Part shown: positions 1 to 6,129 of the stretch, in pieces | Layout: each line of letters begins with the position of its first letter | Position numbering within the stretch: position 1 is the first letter of the stretch | Assembly: GCA_900544795.1 (NCBI GenBank) | Contig: UQWM01000030.1 | Location: forward strand, 1-18,075 | DNA from: an uncultured Phascolarctobacterium sp. | Lineage (GTDB): Bacteria > Bacillota > Negativicutes > Acidaminococcales > Acidaminococcaceae | DNA length: 18,075 bases | Direction of reading: 5' to 3' | Notes under the pieces: generated by a model | Told to the model about the DNA's origin: nothing | The model's input: the letters and a program-made list of their open reading frames with translations, nothing else | The model's database searches: none | Program-made: the position numbers and the translations under genes

Positions 1-109
1 CTTAAAAAGGGTTTTGATGACTCTTTCTTTTTACACAATTATATGGACTTTATCATTATTCTTTTTCAATAGTTGTTAATTATGATTTATAAACTATGAG
101 CCGCAGTTA

Positions 110-118
110 TGATATAAT
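110..118 (+). promoter_or_regulatory. Extended -10 promoter for the TM1266-like gene and hydG
   Basis: The sequence TGATATAAT is a perfect extended -10 element (TGn followed by TATAAT). No good -35 is seen at 16-18 bp, which is usual for extended -10 promoters. It lies 43 bases upstream of the chosen start at 162 and is the only promoter-like site before the two-gene unit. Confidence 0.6.
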
Positions 119-161
119 GAAAACGAGTTTATTTCTAAATTACTTGAAAGCAGGTGATTTT

Positions 162-416
162 ATGCAGACACGCGTCGTATTATTGGGCATCATCGTTGAA
201 AACACTGCCGCCGTCGAGCAGCTCAATACCTTGCTGCACGCCCATAACGAATATATCATCGGACGGATGGGCCTGCCCTATAAACAAAAAAACATCAATA
301 TTATCAGCATAGTGCTGGACGCGCCCGCCGATATCATCAGCACTCTTTCCGGTAAAATAGGTATGCTCAACGGAGTAAGCGTCAAGGCTTTATACGCCAG
401 AGCTCCACAAGAATGA
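162..416 (+). CDS. TM1266-type iron-only hydrogenase system regulator
   Basis: An 84-residue protein that starts MQTRVVLLGIIVEN and resembles the small ACT/NikR-C-like ferredoxin-fold proteins (TM1266 family) found beside [FeFe]-hydrogenase maturation genes. Seen: an alternating hydrophobic beta strand at residues 4-12, a helix around 14-28, an IIGRMGLPY segment around 32-40, and a second strand (INIISIVLDA) around 46-55. This is the expected small alpha/beta sandwich; there is no DNA-binding motif. An in-frame ATG at 96 exists, but the ATG at 162 has an AGGTG ribosome site 6-8 bases upstream and removes an unrelated N-terminal tail that would overlap the -10 element. hydG follows 73 bases downstream on the same strand. 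Family knowledge links it to hydrogenase maturation; a regulatory or ligand-sensing role is inferred from the family name, not proven here. Confidence 0.8.
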   Translation: MQTRVVLLGIIVENTAAVEQLNTLLHAHNEYIIGRMGLPYKQKNINIISIVLDAPADIISTLSGKIGMLNGVSVKALYARAPQE

Positions 417-489
417 ACCTTTAGCAGCATTGCCAAAGGAACTAACTGACGGGAAAGGTACGCCTGCCCCGAAAGAAAGAAGGTAAAAA

Positions 490-1908
490 ATGTATAATGT
501 AAAATCAATGCAAGCCAGCGAATTCATCGACCACGATGAAATTACAGCAACCCTCGCCTACGCCGCAGCCAACAAAAATAATGCTGTGCTTATCGACAGC
601 ATCATCGCTAAGGCCAAGGAACGCAAAGGGCTATCCCATCGCGAAGCAGCAGTTCTATTGGACTGCGAACTTGAAGACAGAAACGCTGAAATTTTTGCTT
701 TAGCCGAACAGATCAAAAAAGATTTTTACGGCAACCGTATCGTAATGTTCGCGCCTTTGTATCTCTCCAACTATTGCATCAACGGCTGCGTTTATTGTCC
801 CTATCACAGCGTCAACAAAAACATCACTCGCAAAAAACTTACTCAGGATGAGATCCGCAGCGAAGTTATCGCCTTGCAGGATATGGGGCACAAGCGTCTG
901 GCACTGGAAGCCGGCGAAGACCCTGTCAATAATCCTTTAGACTATATTTTAGAAAGCATCAAAACAATCTACAGCATCAAACATAAAAACGGCGCCATCC
1001 GCCGTGTCAATGTCAATATTGCTGCTACCAGCGTCGAAAACTACCGTAAATTACAGGAAGCCGGTATCGGTACTTATATCCTGTTTCAGGAAACCTATCA
1101 TAAAGCCAGCTATGAACGCTTGCACCCCACCGGCCCCAAAAGCAACTATGCCTACCATACCGAAGCTATGGACCGGGCCATGCAAGGCGGCATCGACGAT
1201 GTAGGACTGGGCGTGCTCTTTGGCCTCGAGTTGTACCGCTACGAATTTGCCGGACTGCTGATGCATGCCGAGCATTTAGAAGCAGTACACGGAGTAGGGC
1301 CGCATACCATCAGTGTACCGCGTATCTGCCCTGCCGACGATATCGACCCAAGCACTTTTGACAACGGCATCAACGACGATATTTTTGCCAAGCTGGTAGC
1401 CTGCATCCGTATCTCCGTACCGTACACCGGCATGATCGTTTCTACACGAGAAAGCCAAAAATCACGCGAACGTGTTTTACATCTTGGCATCTCGCAGATC
1501 AGCGGCGGCTCACGCACCAGTGTCGGCGGCTATGCTGCCCCTGAACCGGCAGCCGAAAACTCTGCCCAGTTCGACGTCAGCGATACCCGCAGCCTGGACG
1601 AAGTAGTTGCCTGGCTCATGGAGATCGGCTATTTACCCAGCTTCTGCACCGCCTGCTACCGCGAAGGCCGTACCGGCGACCGTTTTATGAGCCTGTGTAA
1701 AAGCGGCCAGATCCAAAACTGTTGCCACCCCAATGCTTTAATGACGCTGAAAGAATTTTTGACCGATTATGCAGCGCCGGACACCAAAGCAGTTGGTGAA
1801 AAACTTATTCAAAACGAGCTGCCCAATATCCCAAACCCCAAAGTCCGCGAACTGGTCATGCGACATTTGGCAGACATAGAGCATGGTGAACGTGATTTCA
1901 GATTATAA
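490..1908 (+). CDS. hydG: [FeFe]-hydrogenase H-cluster maturase, radical SAM tyrosine lyase HydG
   Basis: A 472-residue protein, the normal HydG length. The radical SAM motif CX3CX2C is at C96, C100 and C103 (NYCINGCVYC). The C-terminal auxiliary cluster motif CX2C-X22-C, diagnostic of HydG within the ThiH/HydG group, is at C386, C389 and C412. The enzyme cleaves tyrosine to p-cresol and dehydroglycine and builds the Fe(CO)2(CN) synthon for the H-cluster of [FeFe]-hydrogenase in the cytoplasm. A GAAGG ribosome site precedes the ATG at 490. It follows the TM1266-type gene in one transcription unit and ends at a strong terminator at 1927-1960. hydE, hydF and the hydrogenase subunits are not in the window, so they lie left of it or elsewhere. 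All catalytic cysteines are present, so the gene looks functional. Confidence 0.95.
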   Translation: MYNVKSMQASEFIDHDEITATLAYAAANKNNAVLIDSIIAKAKERKGLSHREAAVLLDCELEDRNAEIFALAEQIKKDFYGNRIVMFAPLYLSNYCINGCVYCPYHSVNKNITRKKLTQDEIRSEVIALQDMGHKRLALEAGEDPVNNPLDYILESIKTIYSIKHKNGAIRRVNVNIAATSVENYRKLQEAGIGTYILFQETYHKASYERLHPTGPKSNYAYHTEAMDRAMQGGIDDVGLGVLFGLELYRYEFAGLLMHAEHLEAVHGVGPHTISVPRICPADDIDPSTFDNGINDDIFAKLVACIRISVPYTGMIVSTRESQKSRERVLHLGISQISGGSRTSVGGYAAPEPAAENSAQFDVSDTRSLDEVVAWLMEIGYLPSFCTACYREGRTGDRFMSLCKSGQIQNCCHPNALMTLKEFLTDYAAPDTKAVGEKLIQNELPNIPNPKVRELVMRHLADIEHGERDFRL

Positions 1909-1926
1909 AAAACTGCACATAAAAAT

Positions 1927-1960
1927 AAAATCCGCCTCAAAAAGGCGGATTTTATTTTAT
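1927..1960. terminator. Bidirectional terminator between hydG and the Hrb-like gene
   Basis: The stem TCCGCCT/AGGCGGA (1931-1937 with 1943-1949) is extended by A:T pairs on both sides and has a five-base loop CAAAA. U-rich tracts follow in both directions, so it can serve hydG (+) and the convergent flavin reductase gene (-). Confidence 0.85.
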
Positions 1961-1964
1961 CTTT

Positions 1965-2615
1965 TTACATTTTCTTAAAACAGCTTTTGGGTTGTTTGCA
2001 GACCGGGCACCTATAGCTATCAGGCTCCTTCGTGATGTCGCCCTCGTAAACATAGCCACATATCTCGCAAACATAACGAACCTCTATCGCACGCTCCGGC
2101 ATCCGCTTTACTTCCTGATAAGTAGGTGCATTTTTAGGAGCCTTACCCTTCATGACTCTATGATAATATTCATATGTCATCGGGGCTTCCTGCACGCCCT
2201 CCATTACATCAAGCAACCTTCCCATGATCACGCAATGAGTTTCGGCATCATGCATAGCGATAACCTCGCAAAAAAGATATCCACAGGCATGCTCACTGAC
2301 GATTGGCAGTCCATACACAGCATCTAAAGTAAACTTGCTGCCACAAAATTTATCGCGATCACGTCCGCATACAAAACCAAGCTCAGCGATCACATTGCGG
2401 TCTACCGCTTCAGATAAAATAGAAACACTGAACTGTCCCTGTTTTTTTACGGCCTCATAAGTAAAATTATTTTTATTCATGCTCACGGCAATAATCGGAT
2501 TTTCACTGGTCACCTGGATCAACGTATTGACGATACAACCGGCAGGCCTTGTGCCATCAAGAGTGCCAATAGCATACATCCCATAGGAAAGTTTGTTTAA
2601 AACAGACATATCCAT
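1965..2615 (-). CDS. Flavin reductase-like protein with C-terminal rubredoxin-like domain (Hrb-type)
   Basis: A 216-residue fusion. Residues 1 to about 155 are a flavin reductase-like split-barrel FMN-binding domain (SYGMYAIGTLDGTRPAGC near the start, then the long barrel). Residues 180-216 are a short rubredoxin-like zinc ribbon with C183, C186, C203 and C206 (CEICGYVYEGD...CPVC). The same order is known from high-molecular-weight rubredoxin (Hrb) of Moorella, which passes electrons from NADH to the flavo-diiron protein FprA for oxygen or NO reduction. The spacing between the Cys pairs (16 residues) is much shorter than in classical rubredoxin (about 29), so it is nearer the rubrerythrin-type domain. 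AGAGGG precedes the ATG at 2615; a second in-frame ATG two codons later is possible. A TATAAT at 2653-2658 on this strand probably starts its transcript. FprA is not in the window, so the partner is inferred. Confidence 0.87.
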   Translation of the reverse strand: MDMSVLNKLSYGMYAIGTLDGTRPAGCIVNTLIQVTSENPIIAVSMNKNNFTYEAVKKQGQFSVSILSEAVDRNVIAELGFVCGRDRDKFCGSKFTLDAVYGLPIVSEHACGYLFCEVIAMHDAETHCVIMGRLLDVMEGVQEAPMTYEYYHRVMKGKAPKNAPTYQEVKRMPERAIEVRYVCEICGYVYEGDITKEPDSYRCPVCKQPKSCFKKM

Positions 2616-2652
2616 GTCAACATACCCTCTTTCATTTCTTTTATCATCTTAA

Positions 2653-2658
2653 ATTATA
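2653..2658 (-). promoter_or_regulatory. Probable -10 element for the Hrb-like gene
   Basis: A perfect TATAAT on the - strand about 40 bases upstream of the start codon. The -35 is poor at any normal spacing, so the promoter assignment is tentative. The 130-base gap to the DUF6125-like gene shows no clear terminator, so read-through from that gene is possible. Confidence 0.4.
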
Positions 2659-2745
2659 CTAAAATGTCTTATGAAAAGGTAGCAACCTGTCCGTCCTATT
2701 GGGCATAGATTATTTACAAAAGCATTATTTTTAATTTGGATAAAA

Positions 2746-3267
2746 TCAATCTGTTTCTTTAAGTGTAAATTTCCACGCACAATTACATGACTCATCGGTT
2801 ACATCAGGATAACAACTTACAGCCTCGCACTCAAACCTGTCATCAAGCTCTTTGGCGAAACCTGTATATTCAATAACGCCTACCGGCTTACAAGGGTGAA
2901 ACTCCATGCCCTTGCGTTTACGAGCGTTCTGCACTCTACAGTCCAGCGTCCTGTAGATCAAAGTACTGCCGTCGATAATTATTTCATCTGCGTTGATATT
3001 GGCATACATCCGTAAAGCTAAAGCTCTTTTTAATCCTTCTATCCCCGCCCGCTGCGGCAGCTTTAAAAACTCTTTGATTTTTCTGGCTTCTATTTTGGTA
3101 AAAGCTTCCCAGATATTGCAGTCGTGTTCCATCGCCTCATCCATACCAAACTTTCGTTCTACAGATTGAAACCAAACCCCATCCATCGCCAGCCAGTTTT
3201 TACAATAGATCTGAATAAGTTCCAGCAGCTGCTCCCTGCTGAACTGCTCTAATGCCTTGTTTACCAT
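2746..3267 (-). CDS. DUF6125-like cysteine-rich cytosolic protein
   Basis: A 173-residue soluble protein of unknown function that I match, from memory, to the DUF6125-type proteins of anaerobes. The N-terminal 90 residues are helical and contain AMDGVWFQSVERKFGMDEAM (28-47), like the DG-WF-VE motif of that group. The C-terminal half is a beta-rich region with six cysteines (C110, C126, C147, C152, C161, C163) ending in CNCAWKF. This recalls the cysteine-bearing domain of 4-vinyl reductase or thiazoline-carboxylate hydrolase-like proteins and suggests metal or thiol chemistry. The upstream ATG at 3273 is only one base from the GGGAGG ribosome site, whereas the ATG at 3267 is seven bases from it, so I chose 3267. 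It has its own extended -10 promoter at 3317-3325. Substrate unknown. Confidence 0.75.
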   Translation of the reverse strand: MVNKALEQFSREQLLELIQIYCKNWLAMDGVWFQSVERKFGMDEAMEHDCNIWEAFTKIEARKIKEFLKLPQRAGIEGLKRALALRMYANINADEIIIDGSTLIYRTLDCRVQNARKRKGMEFHPCKPVGVIEYTGFAKELDDRFECEAVSCYPDVTDESCNCAWKFTLKETD

Positions 3268-3316
3268 TGCCATTCCTCCCTTAATCTGCTGGTTACTCTG
3301 TTTATCACTTGTTTTG

Positions 3317-3325
3317 ATTATATCA
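3317..3325 (-). promoter_or_regulatory. Extended -10 promoter for the DUF6125-like gene
   Basis: On the - strand the sequence reads TGATATAAT, the same perfect extended -10 as before the hydG unit, about 50 bases upstream of the start. No good -35 is present. Confidence 0.55.
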
Positions 3326-3360
3326 TATTAAATTTTCATACACTATAAATCAAAGTATTC

Positions 3361-3416
3361 ATCTAAATAAAAAATAACAGCGGTTACTTACTGTAGCAAG
3401 TAACCGCTGTTATTTT
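3361..3416 (-). terminator. Rho-independent terminator after yjdI-yjdJ
   Basis: A long perfect stem: 3371-3389 pairs with 3398-3416 (core AACAGCGGTTACTT), with an 8-base loop. On the - strand it is followed by TTTTATTTAG. It begins at the stop codon of the acetyltransferase-like gene and insulates it from the DUF6125-like gene promoter. Confidence 0.85.
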
Positions 3417-3698
3417 TTATTTAGAGTACACCGCACTGTACGCCGGCGTTCTTTCAAAAACTTTTTTCGCAAAGGGGCACAAAGGAATTATTTTCCTGTT
3501 ATTCGCTATGGCAAAGTCAACCACCTTCTGTACCAGCTCGTTACCAATAGAATGGCCCTTCCATTTAGGGTCAACATAGGTATGGTCTATTATAAGCAAA
3601 TGCTCTCCGGTTTTAACAAACGAAACCTCGCCTATTTCATCGTTTTCATAGTAGACCGCAAAGCGGCTCTTCTTTTCTTCCAATTTGTATTCAAACAT
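3417..3698 (-). CDS. yjdJ: YjdJ-like GNAT-fold N-acetyltransferase domain protein
   Basis: A 93-residue single-domain protein of the short GCN5-related family (COG2388/YjdJ type). Seen: a beta hairpin (FAVYYENDEIGEVSF, 13-27), the strand HLLIIDHTYVDPKWKG (33-48) leading into the acetyl-CoA phosphate loop KGHSIGNELV (47-56), a helix to about 66, and the family signature PLCPFAKKVFERTPAY (72-87) with C74, the conserved cysteine proposed to act in this short group. It follows the Fe-S protein gene by 21 bases with a GGAGG ribosome site, and the same yjdI-yjdJ pair occurs in E. coli, so a joint role is likely. The substrate is not known for the family. Confidence 0.85.
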   Translation of the reverse strand: MFEYKLEEKKSRFAVYYENDEIGEVSFVKTGEHLLIIDHTYVDPKWKGHSIGNELVQKVVDFAIANNRKIIPLCPFAKKVFERTPAYSAVYSK

Positions 3699-3719
3699 GC
3701 CGTCGCCTCCTTATTTGCT

Positions 3720-3974
3720 TTATGGTTCGATTTCGTCCGATCCCTTTAATTTGTATTTTAACGCTCCCGACGGACAGCCTTTGATCGCCGTCATTACCGA
3801 TTCCTTTTCGCTGGTCAGTGGCAATACCCAAGGCCTGCGCTTTAACTGAAACACTGTCTGGTTAGAATTTACGCAATGACCAGAATGCTGGCAGACATCC
3901 TTATTGAAATAGATATCGTAATCATCGCCTTCGTATTTTTTATAACCCAATGCCAATAATTCTTTTTCTTTCAT
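3720..3974 (-). CDS. yjdI: YjdI-like (4Fe-4S) mono-cluster protein
   Basis: An 84-residue protein of the divergent Fer4_19/YjdI family. It has the signature CQHSGHC at 28-34 and GCPSGALKYK at 66-75, giving cysteines C28, C34 and C67, and the RRPWVLP stretch (46-52) that E. coli YjdI also shows. Only three cysteines are present, so a fourth cluster ligand would have to be a non-Cys residue such as the histidine of the CxHSG motif (inference). It is the first gene of a two-gene unit with the YjdJ-like acetyltransferase. An AGAGGT ribosome site precedes the ATG. The upstream region carries a 10+10 bp palindrome (4007-4034), suggesting repression by a homodimeric regulator. Confidence 0.87.
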   Translation of the reverse strand: MKEKELLALGYKKYEGDDYDIYFNKDVCQHSGHCVNSNQTVFQLKRRPWVLPLTSEKESVMTAIKGCPSGALKYKLKGSDEIEP

Positions 3975-4006
3975 AATAGCTTACCTCTTTTTGCAACAAT
4001 AATGTT

Positions 4007-4034
4007 TATTAGACAGTATTCAATCTGTCTAATA
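4007..4034. promoter_or_regulatory. Perfect palindromic operator upstream of yjdI
   Basis: TATTAGACAG and CTGTCTAATA form 10-bp inverted arms around an 8-base spacer. It lies about 33 bases upstream of the yjdI start. The TTAGACAG...CTGTCTAA style and length are typical of TetR-family operators. No tetR gene is in the window. Confidence 0.6.
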
Positions 4035-4072
4035 TTAATATAGCATTAATGTTTACAACAGGCACTTTTCTT

Positions 4073-4101
4073 AATTTAGAAATTCAATATCTTTAAGTCA
4101 A
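4073..4101 (-). promoter_or_regulatory. Candidate promoter for yjdI-yjdJ
   Basis: On the - strand TTGACT is followed after 17 bp by TAAATT. The predicted start of transcription (about 4066) puts the palindrome 4007-4034 downstream of the promoter, where a bound repressor could block elongation. A TTGTAA nearer the gene is a weaker alternative -35. Confidence 0.45.
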
Positions 4102-4184
4102 AAATTATAAGTCTGGCAGACCTGCCTCAGCAAAGCCGCTTTTGCAAGTAAAGCGTTGTGCACACTTTTAACATTATGCCGCTG

Positions 4185-4228
4185 CTTCAAAAAACAAAAT
4201 ACTGCTGAATTAAAATTTCAGCAGTATT
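4185..4228 (-). terminator. Rho-independent terminator, - strand, second after tRNA-Leu
   Basis: The perfect 12-bp stem AATACTGCTGAA/TTCAGCAGTATT (4198-4209 with 4217-4228) has a 7-base loop and is followed on the - strand by TTTTGTTTTTTG. It sits about 75 bases beyond the first terminator of the tRNA and may be a backup. The rest of the 3975-4346 gap holds only this, the operator, the promoter and the first terminator. Confidence 0.7.
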
Positions 4229-4301
4229 AAGCGTAACTATATAAACAAGAAAAATTCATAAAAATACAGCCGGAAAATAACAGTTCTCACAACTATTTTG
4301 G

Positions 4302-4336
4302 CAAAAATAAAAGGCTTCCGAGAAATCTCGAAAGCC
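4302..4336 (-). terminator. Terminator of tRNA-Leu
   Basis: The stem GGCTT.CGAGA/TCTCG.AAGCC (4313-4323 with 4326-4336, one mismatch) is followed on the - strand by TTTTATTTTT. It starts 11 bases after the CCA end of the tRNA. Confidence 0.75.
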
Positions 4337-4346
4337 GTATATTCGT

Positions 4347-4433
4347 TGGTGCCGAAGGCCGGACTCGAACCGGCACGAGCGTAAACCCGCTTGATTTTGA
4401 GTCAAGTGCGTCTGCCAATTCCGCCACTTCGGC
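4347..4433 (-). tRNA. tRNA-Leu(CAA)
   Basis: On the - strand the acceptor GCCGAAG (from 4433) pairs with CTTCGGC, followed by discriminator A and an encoded CCA. The anticodon stem CTTGA/TCAAG encloses the loop CTCAAAA, giving anticodon CAA, which reads UUG. The T arm is GCCGG-TTCGAGT-CCGGC. A long variable arm makes this a class II tRNA, as expected for leucine; total length is 87 including CCA. It stands alone with its own promoter and terminator. Confidence 0.97.
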
Positions 4434-4441
4434 GACTCAGT

Positions 4442-4456
4442 GTTCCGTAACGGAAC
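4442..4456. repeat. Palindrome in the leader of tRNA-Leu
   Basis: GTTCCGT-A-ACGGAAC is a perfect 7+7 inverted repeat between the -10 element and the tRNA 5' end, at the predicted transcription start. It could be a leader hairpin removed by RNase P processing, or an operator. Confidence 0.5.
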
Positions 4457-4463
4457 AATAACA

Positions 4464-4492
4464 ATAATACCGTATCTGTATATAATTGTCAA
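4464..4492 (-). promoter_or_regulatory. Strong sigma-70-type promoter of tRNA-Leu
   Basis: On the - strand a perfect TTGACA (4487-4492) is followed after exactly 17 bp by TATTAT (4464-4469). The tRNA 5' end is 30 bases downstream of the -10. Confidence 0.85.
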
Positions 4493-4562
4493 GCATTTAT
4501 TCAAAGTTTTTTAGGAATTATTAAATACTATTATCATTGCCGCAGTCAGCATTTGCTTATGG

Positions 4563-5066
4563 TCAGCCAGGCTGATTGGGAAAGATACGTTTTTGCAGTT
4601 TATAAGCCAAAACCAAGCCTAAAATACCTGTTATCATTTGCGGCCAGCCCATAATAAACAAAATAAACAGCGCCAGCTTATCCGGCACGGCTACCAGCCA
4701 CAGTACCAGCAAACTACTGCAATACAGGATAAATGTTTTAAACAGTGGTGCGGCAATAATGATGCCTTTACCCCAAAAACGCGAGCAAAGATATACCATT
4801 ACTAAATTACCTACAGCCACGACCGGGATCAAAAAAGGCAGCGGCAGCTGACCTTGAAAATAAGCCATCACCGGCAGCAGTACCGCTATCAGCATCGCAG
4901 GCAACAGCCCAACGGTGCGTGCGGATAAAACTAAAACCATATTGACCAGAGTGCCAACAACAAAAACCGTCCACATGGGCGGCATTGGTATCACTACACG
5001 CAATGCCTGTAATACCAACCCTACTGCCAACAGCATCGCGCCTCTGACCCAGTTATTATTTTCCAT
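4563..5066 (-). CDS. ECF transporter S component-like membrane protein
   Basis: A 167-residue, very hydrophobic integral membrane protein with about five to six transmembrane segments (roughly 7-27, 33-50, 53-70, 75-95, 105-128, 132-156). Its length and the pattern with GTLVNMVLVLSA, GLLPAMLIAVLLP and GQLPLPFLIPVVAVGN fit substrate-binding S components of energy-coupling-factor vitamin transporters, which borrow EcfA, EcfA' and EcfT encoded elsewhere. The substrate cannot be told from the sequence. It begins 9 bases after the stop of the aminotransferase-like gene with an AGGAGAT ribosome site, so the two are cotranscribed. No clear terminator follows before 4500. It could be another small membrane protein family, but the S-component reading is the best fit. 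Confidence 0.7.
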   Translation of the reverse strand: MENNNWVRGAMLLAVGLVLQALRVVIPMPPMWTVFVVGTLVNMVLVLSARTVGLLPAMLIAVLLPVMAYFQGQLPLPFLIPVVAVGNLVMVYLCSRFWGKGIIIAAPLFKTFILYCSSLLVLWLVAVPDKLALFILFIMGWPQMITGILGLVLAYKLQKRIFPNQPG

Positions 5067-5075
5067 AATTATCTC

Positions 5076-5942
5076 CTATTTAGCCGGGCACTCACGTGCA
5101 ACAAAAGCTTTGAAGGCCGCTTCCAGCTGCGGTACTATTTTACCCACACCACTGCCGATAAACTTACGGTCAATTTTGGTCACAGGTATGATCTCACAAC
5201 GAGGGCCACATAAAAATGCTTCTTCAGCTTTCAGCACAAAATCCATATCAAAGGCCTTCTCGACCACCTGCATGTCAATATCAGGCGCCAGCCGTTCTTT
5301 GATCAGGCGGCGGGCAATGTTTTTATGTACCAGATTGTTATCGGGATGTGTCCAGATCATTTCGTCTTTGATGACCATAAAGCAGTTTTCTGTAGTTTCG
5401 GTGATTTTACCATTTTCACGTACGAATAAAGTATCAAAAGCATTGCTCTCGCGTGCTTTCTGACGTGCCAGCACTTCTGGCAGCCTGTTTAAAGTGTTGA
5501 TATCACAGCGTTGCCAGCGGTTATCCTCGGCAGTGATAATGTTGACACCTGCTTCACGCCTGGCCGCTAAAGCCTCACGGTCAGTTTCTACAATCGTCAT
5601 CGTCAGCTGCGGCACCGACATTTCGGGGAACGCCAGTCCATAACCGGCACTGCCACGGGTGATCTGAGTATAGATCTCACCGTTTTCGATACCGCTTGCA
5701 GCGATTAGGCGCTCGTGGAACTCAATCAGCTCTTCGATAGTATAAACGGCAGGTATCTTAACCTTGATAACAGACTCAAATAAATTATCCATATGTGGCA
5801 GCAGGGCAAAGCAGCGGCCGTTATAAACGGGCACGATCTCAAATACGCCATCGCCGAGTTGGTGTCCTCTGTCGTGTACAGAAACCACCGCTTCTTCAGC
5901 CGGTATGATCTCGCCATCTACAAGAACTAGATTTTTGTACAT
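5076..5942 (-). CDS. Aminotransferase class IV homologue lacking the catalytic lysine
   Basis: A 288-residue protein with the full class IV (D-alanine/branched-chain aminotransferase, aminodeoxychorismate lyase) layout: VHDRGHQLGDGVFE at 22-35, LLPHMDNLFES at 47-57, DNRWQRCDINTLNRL at 140-154 and KITETTENCF at 179-188. Compared from memory with D-amino-acid aminotransferase of Bacillus YM-1 (RCDIKSLNLL) and PabC (K-LNRL), the Schiff-base lysine is Asn149. The arginine that binds the PLP phosphate (HIDRL) is Asn53. The substrate-binding Tyr31, Arg98 and His100 are Phe34, Tyr101 and Leu103. The glutamate facing the pyridine nitrogen is kept (E182). The reading frame is intact and well conserved, so this is more likely a repurposed protein than a decaying gene. 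GGAGG lies 8 bases before the ATG at 5942; an upstream in-frame ATG overlaps that site. It is cotranscribed with the S-component-like gene. Confidence 0.85.
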   Translation of the reverse strand: MYKNLVLVDGEIIPAEEAVVSVHDRGHQLGDGVFEIVPVYNGRCFALLPHMDNLFESVIKVKIPAVYTIEELIEFHERLIAASGIENGEIYTQITRGSAGYGLAFPEMSVPQLTMTIVETDREALAARREAGVNIITAEDNRWQRCDINTLNRLPEVLARQKARESNAFDTLFVRENGKITETTENCFMVIKDEMIWTHPDNNLVHKNIARRLIKERLAPDIDMQVVEKAFDMDFVLKAEEAFLCGPRCEIIPVTKIDRKFIGSGVGKIVPQLEAAFKAFVARECPAK

Positions 5943-6007
5943 AATTAAAACCTCCATATGCAAATTTTGTATGAAAATTCACTTTTTTTTCACTTGAAAT
6001 ATTGTAT

Positions 6008-6036
6008 AATATAAAAGTAGCTGCATACTATAGCAA
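6008..6036 (-). promoter_or_regulatory. Promoter of the aminotransferase-like operon, with flanking dyads
   Basis: On the - strand TTGCTA (6031-6036) is followed after 17 bp by TATATT (6008-6013). Two dyads overlap it: GTATAATA/TATTATAC (6004-6011 with 6043-6050) and TAGCTGC/GCAACTA (6018-6024 with 6033-6039, one mismatch). TATAAT also occurs on the + strand at 6005 and 6038, either of which could serve the divergent antiporter gene, though without a good -35. Confidence 0.5.
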
Positions 6037-6129
6037 CTATAATATTATACAACATTTTGCTAAATTTGTCCGCAAGGTTTGAATAAATTAGCATGCGTAC
6101 AATGATTTTATGAAAGAAGGTGACTGCCT

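Noticed and set aside
1..161. A possible coding remnant or promoter with -35 in the first 95 bases
   Set aside because: AT-rich, no frame with a ribosome site, and no good -35; only the extended -10 at 110-118 can be supported.
417..489. Weak hairpins between the TM1266-type gene and hydG (CCTTT/AAAGG, CGGG/CCCG)
   Set aside because: Stems of only four or five pairs, with no U-tract; not convincing as attenuator or riboswitch.
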